Translations under genes and position numbers: made by a program
Assembly: GCF_000017265.1 (NCBI RefSeq)
Contig: NC_011144.1
Span: 1,528,001-1,592,000 of the forward strand
DNA from: Phenylobacterium zucineum HLK1
GTDB lineage: Bacteria; Pseudomonadota; Alphaproteobacteria; Caulobacterales; Caulobacteraceae
Direction of reading: 5' to 3'
Length of the DNA: 64,000 bases
In this document: positions 1-8,133 of the stretch, in pieces
Layout of the letters: each line of letters begins with the position of its first letter
How positions within the stretch are numbered: position 1 is the stretch's first letter
Notes under the pieces: generated by a model
What the model was told of the DNA's origin: nothing
The model's database searches: none
The model's input: only the letters and a program-made list of their open reading frames with translations

Positions 1-476
1 ATGTGGGCGCCTCCACCGGCGGCTTCACCGAGGTGGCGCTCAGCCGGGGCGCGGCGCGGGTCTATGCGGTGGACGTCGGCCGCGGCCAGCTCCACCCGAG
101 GCTCGCCGCCGATCCCCGGGTGACGAGCCTCGAGGCCACCGACGCCCGCGACCTCACCGCCGCCCTGATCCCGCAGCCGCCGGGCCTGATCGTCACCGAC
201 GTCAGCTTCATCGGCCTGGCCAAGGCCCTGCCGGCGGCGCTCGCTCTGGCAGGCGAGGGGGCCGACCTCATCGCCCTGGTGAAGCCGCAGTTCGAGGTCG
301 GCCGCGAGCACGTCGGCAAGGGCGGCATCGTCTCCGACCCCGACGCCCGCGCCCGCGCCCTGGAGGATGTGAAGGGCTTCCTCGCCGGGGCCGGCTGGAC
401 GGTGCGCGATGCGGCCGAGAGCCCCATCGCCGGCGGCGACGGCAACCGCGAATTCCTCATCTGGGCGAAGAGATAG
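1..476 (+). CDS. tlyA: TlyA-family rRNA methyltransferase, 3' part
   Basis: The window opens inside this gene; about 158 C-terminal residues are visible. The first readable residues, VGASTGGFT, match the SAM-binding loop (usually DVGASTGGFT) of the TlyA/FtsJ-like family. Further on, LIVTDVSFIGL and LVKPQFEVG are the family's conserved strand and KPQFE motifs. TlyA proteins 2'-O-methylate cytidines in 16S and 23S rRNA and were first described as hemolysins. The N-terminal S4 RNA-binding domain would lie upstream of the window. The gene is followed by a strong hairpin. The family call is secure; the exact methylation target is inferred. Confidence 0.9.
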   Translation, partial: VGASTGGFTEVALSRGAARVYAVDVGRGQLHPRLAADPRVTSLEATDARDLTAALIPQPPGLIVTDVSFIGLAKALPAALALAGEGADLIALVKPQFEVGREHVGKGGIVSDPDARARALEDVKGFLAGAGWTVRDAAESPIAGGDGNREFLIWAKR

Positions 477-480
477 GCCG

Positions 481-516
481 CCAAAAGAAAGGCCGCCTGC
501 CGGGGAGCAGGCGGCC
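481..516 (-). terminator. Rho-independent terminator between tlyA and the glycine-zipper gene
   Basis: A perfect 10-bp stem GGCCGCCTGC / GCAGGCGGCC (491-500 and 507-516) has a 6-nt loop. Read on the minus strand it is followed by TTTCTTTT (490-483), so it best serves the reverse gene ending at 542. It may also end tlyA transcription, although the plus side has no T-run. Confidence 0.8.
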
Positions 517-541
517 CACGGGTACGCTTGGGGTTACTGAA

Positions 542-1117
542 CTAGTCGACGACGGCGTAGCGGCCGGAGGCGTCGCGGCAGACGCGCACGAAGCGGGTCT
601 GGGTGCGGCCGTCGGGCATGTAGATCGGGCTCTCGGCCAGGGTGCAGCCGTCGGCGTCGGCGCCGCGGTCGGCCAGGCGGTAGCGGTCGCCCCGCCGGTC
701 GTAGGCGTAGTCGTCGCGGTCGGCGTAGTCGTCCCGGCTGTAGTAGCGCTCGTCGCTCGGCGGATAGTAGGCCGCGCCGGACGACGGGGGAGGCGGCGGC
801 GGGGGCGGCGGCAGCGAGGTGCAGGCCGCGCTCGAATTGCCGACCCCGGCGCCGATGGCGGCCCCGGCCAGGCCGCCCAGCAGCGAGCCCTCGGTGCGGG
901 CGTTGCGGGCGGCGGCGTTAGAACCGATCACCGCGCCGATGGTCCCGCCCAGCAGGGCGCCCACGGTGCCGCGGTTGGTCTTCTCTCGCTTGCAGGCGTC
1001 GTACTGATAGCCGCCGCTGCCCATGCCGTAGTAGCCGTAGGGCTGGGCCTGGGCGGCCGCGCCGGCGCCCAGCGCCACGAGCCCGGCCAGCGCGGCGATG
1101 GTGACACGCTTGGACAT
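542..1117 (-). CDS. Glycine-zipper 2TM envelope protein
   Basis: About 191 residues. The chosen start (MSKRVT) follows AGAGGGG at a good ribosome-binding distance and opens a signal peptide ending near AQAQ; an upstream start would add a non-signal Arg-rich stretch. After a Gly/Tyr-rich segment, GALLGGTIGAVIG and GGLAGAAIGAGVG form a two-part glycine zipper like the 17-kDa surface antigen/SlyB group of envelope proteins. A run of nine prolines then precedes an acidic Tyr/Asp/Arg-rich region and a short C-terminal domain with two cysteines. Its role is unknown beyond a probable envelope location. Known relatives are outer-membrane lipoproteins, but no lipobox is visible here. Confidence 0.75.
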   Translation of the reverse strand: MSKRVTIAALAGLVALGAGAAAQAQPYGYYGMGSGGYQYDACKREKTNRGTVGALLGGTIGAVIGSNAAARNARTEGSLLGGLAGAAIGAGVGNSSAACTSLPPPPPPPPPSSGAAYYPPSDERYYSRDDYADRDDYAYDRRGDRYRLADRGADADGCTLAESPIYMPDGRTQTRFVRVCRDASGRYAVVD

Positions 1118-1190
1118 TGTGATCCCCTCTCTCGAATCTCGCGCGAAGGGCCTCTGGCCCCCGTCACGCCGCAAGCTGCGCTGCGCAAGC

Positions 1191-1230
1191 TGAACGGATG
1201 TTGAGAAACTCGTTCATCTTCGTTCATCTG
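1191..1230. promoter_or_regulatory. Repeated CGTTCA element in the divergent intergenic region
   Basis: CGTTCATCT occurs twice with a 10-base period (1211 and 1221), and its inverse TGAACG lies at 1191-1196. The element sits between the glycine-zipper gene and rlmD, which diverge. The spacing of about one helical turn suggests a protein-binding site, but no known regulator is assigned. Confidence 0.3.
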
Positions 1231-1274
1231 GGCTTAAGTGCGGCGCCCGTCCAAGGAGCCCCCAAGGGAGACTC

Positions 1275-2555
1275 ATGAGACCGCGTCCGCGCCGCCCCAA
1301 CCCCAAACCGCCGTCCGGCCCGCCGGTGGAGCTTGCCATCGAGACCATGGGCGGGGAGGGCGACGGCGTGGCCGCCGGGCCTATCTTCGTGCCGTTCACC
1401 CTGCCGGGCGAGCGCGTCCGGGTGCAGGGCCGGGGCGACCGCCGGGAACTGCTGGAGGTGCTGGCGGCCAGCCGCGAACGGGTCGAGCCGCCGTGCCCGC
1501 ACTTCTTCGCCTGCGGCGGCTGCGCGCTGCAGCACTGGGCGCAGGCGCCGTACCTCGCCTGGAAGGCCGACCGGCTGCGCACGACCCTGGCGCGCCAGCA
1601 CATCGAGACGCAGATCCTGACGCCCTACGCCACGGGACCGGGCACGCGCCGCCGCGTGACCCTGCACGCCCGCCGCGGGAGCCGGGATGCCGCCCGCCTC
1701 GGCTACAAGGCGCGCAAGTCCTGGGACCTGGTGGACATCGCCGTCTGCCCGATCTCCGAGCCCGCCATCCAGGCCGCCATTCCGGCGCTGAAGCGGCTCG
1801 CCGCGCCCCTGTTCGAGCATCCCAAGTCGGCCCCGTCGCTGCACGTGACGCTCAGCGACACCGGGCTCGACATCGACATCACCGGCGTCGAGGCCAAGAG
1901 CGGCGGCCTTTCGGGCGACGCCAGGATGCAGCTCGCCGAGCGGGCCGCCGAGGCCGACTTCGCCCGCGTCACCCTGGCCGGGGAGGTCGCCTACATGGCC
2001 CGCAGCCCCCAGGTCCGCCTGGGCCCGGCGGTCGTCAGCCTGCCGCCCGGCGCCTTCCTGCAGGCGACCCGCGACGCCGAGGCGGCCATGGCCGAGTTCG
2101 TCGCCGGCGCGGCGGCCGGCGCTTCGCGCATCGCCGACCTCTACTGCGGGGTGGGCACGTTCACCTTCCGCCTGGCCGAGGTCGCCCCGGTCCACGCCGC
2201 CGACTTCGCAGCCGAGGCCGTTCAGGCGCTCACGGCGGCCCTGGCCGGCGCGCCGGGGCTGAAGGGCGTGACCGCCGAGGCCCGCGACCTCGTCCGGCGT
2301 CCCGTCCTGGCCGAGGAGCTCAAGAAGACCGACGTCGCCGTCTTCGACCCGCCCCGCGCCGGGGCGGCCGAGCAGACCGCCGAGCTCGCCCGCTCGCAGG
2401 TGGCGCGGGTGATCGGCGTCTCCTGCAACCCGGCCACCTTCGCCCGCGATGCGCGGACCCTGATCGACGCCGGCTTCAGGCTGGAGCGGGTCCTGCCGGT
2501 GGACCAGTTCCTCTGGTCCCCGCACATAGAACTTGTGGGGGTGTTCCAGCGGTGA
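1275..2555 (+). CDS. rlmD: Class I SAM-dependent RNA m5U methyltransferase (RlmD/RumA type)
   Basis: 426 residues; ATG preceded by AAGGGAG. A TRAM-like N-terminal domain is followed by the iron-sulfur motif [10 protein letters not shown] (C74, C80, C83) with the fourth ligand at C158, matching the 4Fe-4S site of RumA. The SAM-binding region reads [12 protein letters not shown], the FDPPRAG motif follows, and the catalytic cysteine lies in [10 protein letters not shown] (C384). RlmD methylates C5 of a 23S rRNA uridine (U1939 in E. coli) in the cytoplasm. All catalytic and cluster residues are present. Bacteria with one such paralogue may use it at a different uridine, so the site is inferred from the family. 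Confidence 0.88.
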   Translation: MRPRPRRPNPKPPSGPPVELAIETMGGEGDGVAAGPIFVPFTLPGERVRVQGRGDRRELLEVLAASRERVEPPCPHFFACGGCALQHWAQAPYLAWKADRLRTTLARQHIETQILTPYATGPGTRRRVTLHARRGSRDAARLGYKARKSWDLVDIAVCPISEPAIQAAIPALKRLAAPLFEHPKSAPSLHVTLSDTGLDIDITGVEAKSGGLSGDARMQLAERAAEADFARVTLAGEVAYMARSPQVRLGPAVVSLPPGAFLQATRDAEAAMAEFVAGAAAGASRIADLYCGVGTFTFRLAEVAPVHAADFAAEAVQALTAALAGAPGLKGVTAEARDLVRRPVLAEELKKTDVAVFDPPRAGAAEQTAELARSQVARVIGVSCNPATFARDARTLIDAGFRLERVLPVDQFLWSPHIELVGVFQR

Positions 2556-2575
2556 GCGGGGCCCATATTGGCGGC

Positions 2576-3586
2576 ATGGTTCCCCTTTCCGTCCTCGACC
2601 TCTCGCCGATCCTGGAAGGCTCGGACGCCGCCCAGTCGTTCCGCAACAGCCTGGACCTGGCCCGCCACGCCGAGCGCCTGGGCTATCGCCGCTTCTGGCT
2701 CGCCGAGCACCACAACATGCCGGGCGTCGCCTCGGCCGCGACCGCGGTGGTCATCGGCCACGTGGCCGCCGGCACCAGCACCATCCGGGTAGGGGCGGGC
2801 GGCATCATGCTGCCCAACCATGCGCCGCTGGTGATCGCCGAACAGTTCGGCACCCTGGCCAGCCTGTTCCCCGGCCGCATCGACCTGGGCGTCGGCCGCG
2901 CGCCGGGCACCGACCAGATGACCGCCCGGGCCCTGCGGCGCACCCTCGTGGGCGACGTCGACCGCTTCCCGCAGGACGTGGTCGAGCTGATGGCCTACTT
3001 CCAGCCGGCCCAGCCGAACCAGGCGGTCCGCGCCGTGCCGGGCGCGGGCCTCGACGTGCCGGTGTGGATGCTGGGGTCCAGCACCTTCGGCGCGGAACTG
3101 GCCGCGATCCTGGGGCTGCCCTACGCCTTCGCCTCGCATTTCGCCCCGGCCATGATGGAGCAGGCGATCGCCGTCTACCGGGCGAACTTCCGCCCCTCCG
3201 AGCGGCTGGAGAAGCCCTACCTGATGCTCGGCCTGAACGTCGTGGCCGCCGAGACCGACGCCGAGGCGCGGCGGCTGTTCACTTCGCTGCAGCAGGCTTT
3301 CCTGAACCTGCGGACGGGGCGGCCCACGCCCCTGCCGCCGCCCGTGGACGACATGGACCAGCGGCTGGCCGCCTCGGGCATCTCGCCGGCAGAGCAGGGC
3401 GCGCTCGCCAAGGCCGTGGTCGGCGGGCCCGAGACCGTGCGGAACGGCCTGCGCGACTTCGTGGCCGCCCACCGGCCCGACGAGATCATCGTCACGGCCC
3501 AGATCTACGATCACGCCGCCCGCGTCCGCTCGTTCGAGATCGCGGCCGAGGCGGCGAGGGCGCTCGCGACGCAGCCGGCGCTCTAG
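2576..3586 (+). CDS. LLM-class flavin-dependent oxidoreductase
   Basis: About 336 residues. The N-terminus [11 protein letters not shown] and the stretches [11 protein letters not shown] and [14 protein letters not shown] are hallmarks of the luciferase-like monooxygenase superfamily (TIM barrel, F420/FMN-type fold). Such enzymes use reduced flavin to oxidise small organic molecules; the substrate here is unknown. I chose the ATG at 2576. A GTG at 2552 would overlap the rlmD stop by 4 bases and add eight residues, which is possible in a translationally coupled pair. The stop overlaps the stop of the opposing methyltransferase gene. Confidence 0.85.
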   Translation: MVPLSVLDLSPILEGSDAAQSFRNSLDLARHAERLGYRRFWLAEHHNMPGVASAATAVVIGHVAAGTSTIRVGAGGIMLPNHAPLVIAEQFGTLASLFPGRIDLGVGRAPGTDQMTARALRRTLVGDVDRFPQDVVELMAYFQPAQPNQAVRAVPGAGLDVPVWMLGSSTFGAELAAILGLPYAFASHFAPAMMEQAIAVYRANFRPSERLEKPYLMLGLNVVAAETDAEARRLFTSLQQAFLNLRTGRPTPLPPPVDDMDQRLAASGISPAEQGALAKAVVGGPETVRNGLRDFVAAHRPDEIIVTAQIYDHAARVRSFEIAAEAARALATQPAL

Positions 3587-4428
3587 GCCCGCGCTGTCAC
3601 CAGCCAGCAGGCGGCCGTGAAGCGGGCCTCTCCATCCTCGATGAAGGGCGCATAGGCCGTCTGCAACGCTTCGACGATCCGCGCACGGTCCGCCTCGGGC
3701 AGCTCTCGCATCGCCGCGCCTACCGGGCCCATGCGGGCGACGTAGGTCTTCAGGTCCGCCTCGGCGACCGAGGCGGGCACGTCGATGGGCCGCACCTCCA
3801 CCCCGGTCCACCCGCTGGCCTCGAGGATGCGCCGGACGCGCTCGCCGTCCGCGAACCCGAACTGGCCCGGCGCGCCCGGCTCGGGCGTCGGCAGGGGCGG
3901 CAGGAACGGCGCAGCAGCGCGCATGGCCGTGGTCATGAACGGGTTCTCGGCGGGACTGCGCCAGGCCACGAAGGCGAGCTTGCCGCCGGACCGCACGCCG
4001 CGCCGGATGTTGGCGAAGGCGGCCTCCGGGTCCTCGAAGAACATCACCCCGAACCGCGACATCACTGCGTCGAACCCCGCCTCGTCGAAGGCGTAGGTCT
4101 GGGCGTCGGCCTGCACGAAGGCGGCGTTCTCCAGGCGCTCGGCCCTCGCGCGTTCGGCTGCGGCGGCGACCAGGGGCCCCGAGATGTCGACGCCCAGCGC
4201 CAGGCCGCCCGGACCCAGCCTTCGGGCCATGGCCAGGGTGGTCGCCCCCGCGCCGCAGCCGATGTCGGTGACGCGCCCGCCAGCGCCCGGGAAGGCCTCG
4301 TCCACGACGATGCTGGCGAAGGGCGCGAGCATCCGGTCCAGCACGGACTGCAGCTCGACCCACGTGCGGCCGTTGGCCTCGTTCCACAGGACGGCCTGGT
4401 CCCGGTTCGGGGCGGCGGTTGCTGACAT
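3583..4428 (-). CDS. Class I SAM-dependent methyltransferase
   Basis: About 281 residues; the start is preceded by AGGAG. The SAM-binding signature [16 protein letters not shown] lies around residues 55-70 and is followed by [12 protein letters not shown] and the motif [13 protein letters not shown], typical of the UbiE/COQ5-like methyltransferase group acting on small molecules. The substrate cannot be read from sequence. The gene diverges from a MerR-family regulator across 78 bp that hold a MerR-type operator inside an unusually long promoter spacer on this gene's side, so it is the likely regulated target. Confidence 0.82.
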   Translation of the reverse strand: MSATAAPNRDQAVLWNEANGRTWVELQSVLDRMLAPFASIVVDEAFPGAGGRVTDIGCGAGATTLAMARRLGPGGLALGVDISGPLVAAAAERARAERLENAAFVQADAQTYAFDEAGFDAVMSRFGVMFFEDPEAAFANIRRGVRSGGKLAFVAWRSPAENPFMTTAMRAAAPFLPPLPTPEPGAPGQFGFADGERVRRILEASGWTGVEVRPIDVPASVAEADLKTYVARMGPVGAAMRELPEADRARIVEALQTAYAPFIEDGEARFTAACWLVTARA

Positions 4429-4470
4429 TGGGAGGCTCCTTCGGCTTGCCCTCGAGGGTTCGTGCGGCGC

Positions 4471-4501
4471 AGTGTGCAAGTTCAAGCTGACTTGAGGTCA
4501 A
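4471..4501 (-). promoter_or_regulatory. MerR-type promoter with 19-bp spacer driving the methyltransferase gene
   Basis: Read on the minus strand, TTGACC (4501-4496) is separated by exactly 19 bases from CACACT (4476-4471), a weak -10. The spacer carries the inverted repeat TCAAG-N4-CTTGA (4482-4495). A 19-bp spacer with a dyad between -35 and -10 is the known design for MerR/SoxR activators, and the dyad closely resembles the SoxR/MerR consensus CCTCAAG...CTTGAGG. The predicted transcript would have a leader of about 36 nt. Confidence 0.6.
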
Positions 4502-4506
4502 CCCCC

Positions 4507-4944
4507 ATGGCCGAACTGGACATCGCAGAGGTGGCGCGGCGGTCGGGCGTGCCCGCCTCGACCCTGCGGTTCTACGAGGAGAAGGGGCTGATCGCCTCGG
4601 TGGGCCGGCGGGGCCTGCGCAGGCTGTTCGAGCCCTCGGTGCTGGAGCGGCTGTCGCTGATCGCCCTCGGCCGGGCGGCGGGGTTCTCGCTGGACGAGAT
4701 CGTGGAGATGTTCGCGCCGGACGGGAGCCCCCGCATCGACCGCGCGCGCCTGACCGCCAAGGCCGAGGCGCTGGACGACGTCATCCGCCGGCTGACCGCC
4801 ATGCGTGAGGGCCTGCGCCACGCCGCCGCCTGCCCGGCGCCCAGTCCGATGGAGTGCCCGCACTTCCTGCGGATCGTGCGGATGGCGGGCGAGGGGCGGC
4901 TGGGTCCGCCGCCCCGCCGCACCTTCGTGGCCGAGGCGCTCTAG
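4507..4944 (+). CDS. MerR-family transcriptional regulator
   Basis: About 145 residues. The N-terminus IAEVARRSGVPASTLRFYEE is the classical MerR helix-turn-helix, followed by the second wing and a dimerisation helix around residues 75-110. The C-terminal effector region has only two cysteines in CPAPSPMEC, not the four-cysteine cluster of SoxR, so this is not a canonical iron-sulfur SoxR. The start lacks a Shine-Dalgarno sequence and lies only 6 bases from the predicted -35 of the divergent promoter, so binding could also affect its own transcription. The signal it senses is unknown. Confidence 0.85.
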   Translation: MAELDIAEVARRSGVPASTLRFYEEKGLIASVGRRGLRRLFEPSVLERLSLIALGRAAGFSLDEIVEMFAPDGSPRIDRARLTAKAEALDDVIRRLTAMREGLRHAAACPAPSPMECPHFLRIVRMAGEGRLGPPPRRTFVAEAL

Positions 4945-6020
4945 GCGCCGAACAGGTCGATCTGGTCGCCGGCCTTCGGCGGAACCCGGAACCGGAAGAC
5001 GTCCAGTTCGCCCCAGCGCTGGGTGAGGCCGTAGCGCTTCTGAGCCGCCTTGAAGCGGGCGTTCATCAGCTCGCCGATCGGGCCTTCGCCGCGCATCCGC
5101 TTGCCCCACTGGGCGTCGTAGTCCTTGCCCCCGCGCATCTGGCGGACCAGCGACATGACCTTGCGCGCACGGTCGGGATGGTCGGTCTCCAGCCACTCGC
5201 GGAACAGGTCCTTGATCTCCAGCGGCAGGCGCAGCGCGACATAGCCGGCCCCGCTGGCTCCCGCCTCGGCGGCGCGCTCCAGCACCGCCTCCATCTCATG
5301 GTCGTTCAGCCCCGGAATGCAGGGGGCGAACATCACCGTCACCGGCACGCCCGCGCCGGTCAGCCGGCGGATCGCCTCGATGCGCTTGTCGGGCGCGGCG
5401 GCGCGCGGCTCCATCGAGCGTGACAGCCGCCGGTCGAGGCTGGTCACCGAGATCGCCACGCGGGTCAGGTTCCGCGCCGCCATCGAGGCCAGCAGGTCTA
5501 GGTCGCGCAGGATCAGCGCCGACTTGGTGATGATCGAGAAGGGATGGTTGAAGCGGTCCAGCACCTCGATCACCTGGCGGGTGATCCGCAGCCGCCGTTC
5601 CTGCGGCTGGTAGGGGTCGGTGTTGCCGCCGATGTGGATGAACTCGGGCCGGTAGCGCGGCTTCGACAGCTCGGCCTCGAGCAGGCGCGCCGCCTCGGGC
5701 TTGAAGAACAGCTTGGATTCGAAGTCGAGGCCGGGCGAGAGGCCCATGTAGGCGTGCGCCGGCCGGGCGTAGCAGTAGATGCAGCCGTGCTCGCACCCCC
5801 GGTAGGGATTGATCGAGGCCGAGAAGCCGACGTCCGGGCTGTCGTTGCGGGTGATGATGACCTTGGCGGTCTCGGCGGTCAGCTCGGTGGCGAGCTGCGC
5901 CGGCTCGGCGTCCTCGGCGGTCCAGCCGTCGTCGAACGCCTCGCGGACCTGGCTCTCGTAGCGGCCGGTGGCGTTGGAGCGGGCGCCGCGCCCGCGGATC
6001 TGCTGAGTGAAGGTGGTCAC
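4941..6020 (-). CDS. PA0069-type radical SAM protein, spore-photoproduct-lyase-like
   Basis: 359 residues. The radical SAM cluster motif is CEHGCIYC (C76, C80, C83), preceded by SINPYRGC, which is characteristic of the COG1533/PA0069 family related to SplB. HIGGNTDPYQPQE and ITKSALILRD are further family blocks. These enzymes make a 5'-deoxyadenosyl radical; the physiological substrate of this subfamily is not established, though SplB repairs DNA photoproducts. A GAAC-N7-GAAC SOS box lies 25 bp upstream of the start, supporting a DNA-damage role. The C-terminal stop overlaps that of the MerR gene. Confidence 0.85.
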   Translation of the reverse strand: MTTFTQQIRGRGARSNATGRYESQVREAFDDGWTAEDAEPAQLATELTAETAKVIITRNDSPDVGFSASINPYRGCEHGCIYCYARPAHAYMGLSPGLDFESKLFFKPEAARLLEAELSKPRYRPEFIHIGGNTDPYQPQERRLRITRQVIEVLDRFNHPFSIITKSALILRDLDLLASMAARNLTRVAISVTSLDRRLSRSMEPRAAAPDKRIEAIRRLTGAGVPVTVMFAPCIPGLNDHEMEAVLERAAEAGASGAGYVALRLPLEIKDLFREWLETDHPDRARKVMSLVRQMRGGKDYDAQWGKRMRGEGPIGELMNARFKAAQKRYGLTQRWGELDVFRFRVPPKAGDQIDLFGA

Positions 6021-6044
6021 CGCCTCCTTCTAGTGTTTCGCGGG

Positions 6045-6059
6045 GAACAAAACAAGAAC
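6045..6059 (-). promoter_or_regulatory. LexA (SOS) box upstream of the radical SAM gene
   Basis: GAAC-AAAACAA-GAAC on the plus strand is GTTC-TTGTTTT-GTTC on the minus strand, an exact match to the alphaproteobacterial LexA site GTTC-N7-GTTC. It lies 25 bp upstream of the radical SAM start and 40 bp upstream of the divergent gene at 6099, so it could control either or both. Confidence 0.65.
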
Positions 6060-6098
6060 CACATTGACGGCGCGGGGTTCCGCGGCGCTTGTCCGGCC

Positions 6099-6542
6099 AT
6101 GCTTTCCGTGATCGTCGATGCGCGGCAGGACCCCGACGCCCTGCCGGCCCTGCTGGCCCAGCTCACCCGTGGCGCCGTCGAGGGGCTGGTGCGGGAGGTG
6201 TTCATCGTGGCCCCGCACTCCGAGACGATCGTCGCCCTCTGCGAGGACATGGGGGCCGAGGCGGCCGACGGGATCGAGCCGGCGCTCGCCTGGGCGAAGT
6301 CCGACCTCGTCCTGGTCCTGCCGGCGGCCCTGCGGCTGCGCGACGGCTGGGTCGAGGCGCTGGGCGCGCACGTCGCGGCGGGCGGGCCGGGGGCGGTGGT
6401 CGTGGGACTGGTCCGCGGCGGCCTGTTCAGCTCCGCGCCGTTCGGGGTGCTAGTCGAGCGCGCCCGCGTAGTCAGCCTTCAGGAGCCCGACCTGGATCGT
6501 CTTCGCCGTAAGCTCGGGCTGCGGCCCCCGCGCATCGGGTAG
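6099..6542 (+). CDS. Small glycosyltransferase-like protein
   Basis: About 147 residues. The N-terminus LSVIVDARQDPDALPALLAQ resembles the first strand and helix of GT-A (family 2) glycosyltransferases, and LVLVLPAALRLRDGWVEAL corresponds to the region that normally carries the DxD metal motif. That motif is absent and the protein is about half the usual length, so enzymatic activity is doubtful. Its 3' end overlaps the 3' end of the opposing lytic transglycosylase gene by 93 bases. It diverges from the radical SAM gene across an SOS box. Real coding is supported by codon pattern and N-terminal similarity; function is open. Confidence 0.55.
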   Translation: MLSVIVDARQDPDALPALLAQLTRGAVEGLVREVFIVAPHSETIVALCEDMGAEAADGIEPALAWAKSDLVLVLPAALRLRDGWVEALGAHVAAGGPGAVVVGLVRGGLFSSAPFGVLVERARVVSLQEPDLDRLRRKLGLRPPRIG

Positions 6543-8057
6543 GTCGAGCCGCGCGTCGATCGTCCGGGCGCCCGAGGCGAGGGCGTCGAGGGACCGCGCC
6601 TCCTCGCCGAACATGCGCTTGTAGGTCCAGTAGGCGGCCAGCACCTTCTCGACGTAGGCGCGGGTTTCCTGGGCCGGCAGCGACTCGATCAGCAGCAGGG
6701 GATCGTCGTCGCCCGCGTTGGCGGCGGCCTTCATCACCGCACCCGGCCCGCCGTTATACGCCGCCACCGTCCGCAGCAGGTCGTAGCCGACGCCGCGTTC
6801 CATCAGCCAGGTGAGGTAGTCCTGCCCGACCCGCAGGTTGAATGCCGGGTCGAAGAGCGGGCTGGCGTCCTTCTTCAGCTTGTCGTCCCCGGCGGCCCGG
6901 GCGGCCGTCTCGGGCATCAGCTGCATCAGGCCGATAGCGCCCGCCGGCGAGACGGCCTGCGGATTGAACCGGCTCTCCTGCCAGACCAGGGCGTAGACCA
7001 GGGCCCGGTCGACGGTGAAACCCCATTTCGGCTCCAGCGCCGGCACGGGATAGTCGCTGCCGAGGATCCGATAGCCCGGCGTCGGCTTCTCGGCCGCAGC
7101 CCGGCCCAGGCGCAGGTCGGCCGCAAGCCGGTTCCAGGCGCGGCGCTCGTCGGGGGCGGCGGCGGCGAGGCCGGCGCGGATCTCCTGGCGGGCCTCCTCG
7201 AACCGGCCGATCTGGACGAGCGCGGCGGCGCGGTGGGCCCGCGGCTGCGAGGCCAGCAGGTGCGCGGGATCGGCCTTCGGCGCCGGCGGCGGCGCGCGAT
7301 AGCTGGCCAGCACGATCTGGCCGGTCGGCGCCTGCGCCTGGACGAGCTGCACCCGCCGCTCGGCGATCATGCCGTAGAAGGTCTCCGGCGCCTGCGCCGC
7401 GAGCCGCAGGAAGGTCTGGGCCGTCACCGCATCGCCCAGGGCCTCCGCCGACCTGGCGGCCCAGAAAGCCGCGGCCGAGCGCAGCCAGGAATCCTCGTCC
7501 TCGTCGCGAGCAAGGTCGGCGAAGTGGACCTCGGCCTCGGGAAAGTTCTTCAGCCGATAGGCCGAAAGGCCCGCGATCCAGCGCTCGCCGGCAGCCGCGG
7601 CCAGCAGGAAGGCCTTCTGCGGCTCGCCGGAATAGTAGGCCTCGCGCGCCTTGCGGGCCGACTCGGCGTTGGGGTCGGGGCCGACGTCCGGCGCAGGCGG
7701 GGCCTCGGCGCCGCTGGGCTTGCGCTTGGCGGCGAGCGAAAAGACGCGGTCGGCCAGCGGCAGGTCCCGGAACTTCGACAGCCAGCCGGACAGCTCCTCG
7801 AAGCTGGCCTTGTGCGCGGTCGGGTGCATCAGCTGGCGGAAGGACAGGTAGCCCAGCAGGGAATTGTCCTTGATCCCCGCGGCGGCGATCTGAGCGCCCA
7901 CGAAGTCGCCCTGGTCGGCGGCGGCGAAGGCGGCGGCGTAGGCCCGCGCGTCGCGGTCCGAGAGCGGCCTCGGCGATTCGGCCGCGGCGGCGCCTGCGGA
8001 GGCTGCAAGGATCGAGAGGGCGGCGGCCCCCATGCACAGGCGCTTTATGGGCGTCAT
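6450..8057 (-). CDS. Lytic murein transglycosylase (Slt family)
   Basis: 535 residues with a signal peptide ending near AAAAES. A long alpha-helical, TPR-like superhelix occupies residues 30-330. The catalytic lysozyme-like domain follows, with WQESRFNPQAVSPAGAIGL; the catalytic glutamate is E361, and LMQLMPETA is the next family motif. These periplasmic enzymes cleave peptidoglycan with formation of 1,6-anhydro-muramyl ends and act in wall recycling and in inserting large machines. The last 93 bases overlap the convergent gene. Length and domain order fit the Slt70-like group. Confidence 0.9.
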   Translation of the reverse strand: MTPIKRLCMGAAALSILAASAGAAAAESPRPLSDRDARAYAAAFAAADQGDFVGAQIAAAGIKDNSLLGYLSFRQLMHPTAHKASFEELSGWLSKFRDLPLADRVFSLAAKRKPSGAEAPPAPDVGPDPNAESARKAREAYYSGEPQKAFLLAAAAGERWIAGLSAYRLKNFPEAEVHFADLARDEDEDSWLRSAAAFWAARSAEALGDAVTAQTFLRLAAQAPETFYGMIAERRVQLVQAQAPTGQIVLASYRAPPPAPKADPAHLLASQPRAHRAAALVQIGRFEEARQEIRAGLAAAAPDERRAWNRLAADLRLGRAAAEKPTPGYRILGSDYPVPALEPKWGFTVDRALVYALVWQESRFNPQAVSPAGAIGLMQLMPETAARAAGDDKLKKDASPLFDPAFNLRVGQDYLTWLMERGVGYDLLRTVAAYNGGPGAVMKAAANAGDDDPLLLIESLPAQETRAYVEKVLAAYWTYKRMFGEEARSLDALASGARTIDARLDLPDARGPQPELTAKTIQVGLLKADYAGALD

Positions 8058-8133
8058 GCCAACTCCGCCGCGGGGACGGCCGTCTTCTGCAGCCTGCCCG
8101 CGGGACCCTTATCCCGAGACCGAAGCAGCCACG

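Noticed and set aside
1238..3586. A 782-residue frame spanning rlmD and the LLM oxidoreductase
   Set aside because: Its first half is a shadow of rlmD; only the part after 2552 is real, so there is no fusion protein.
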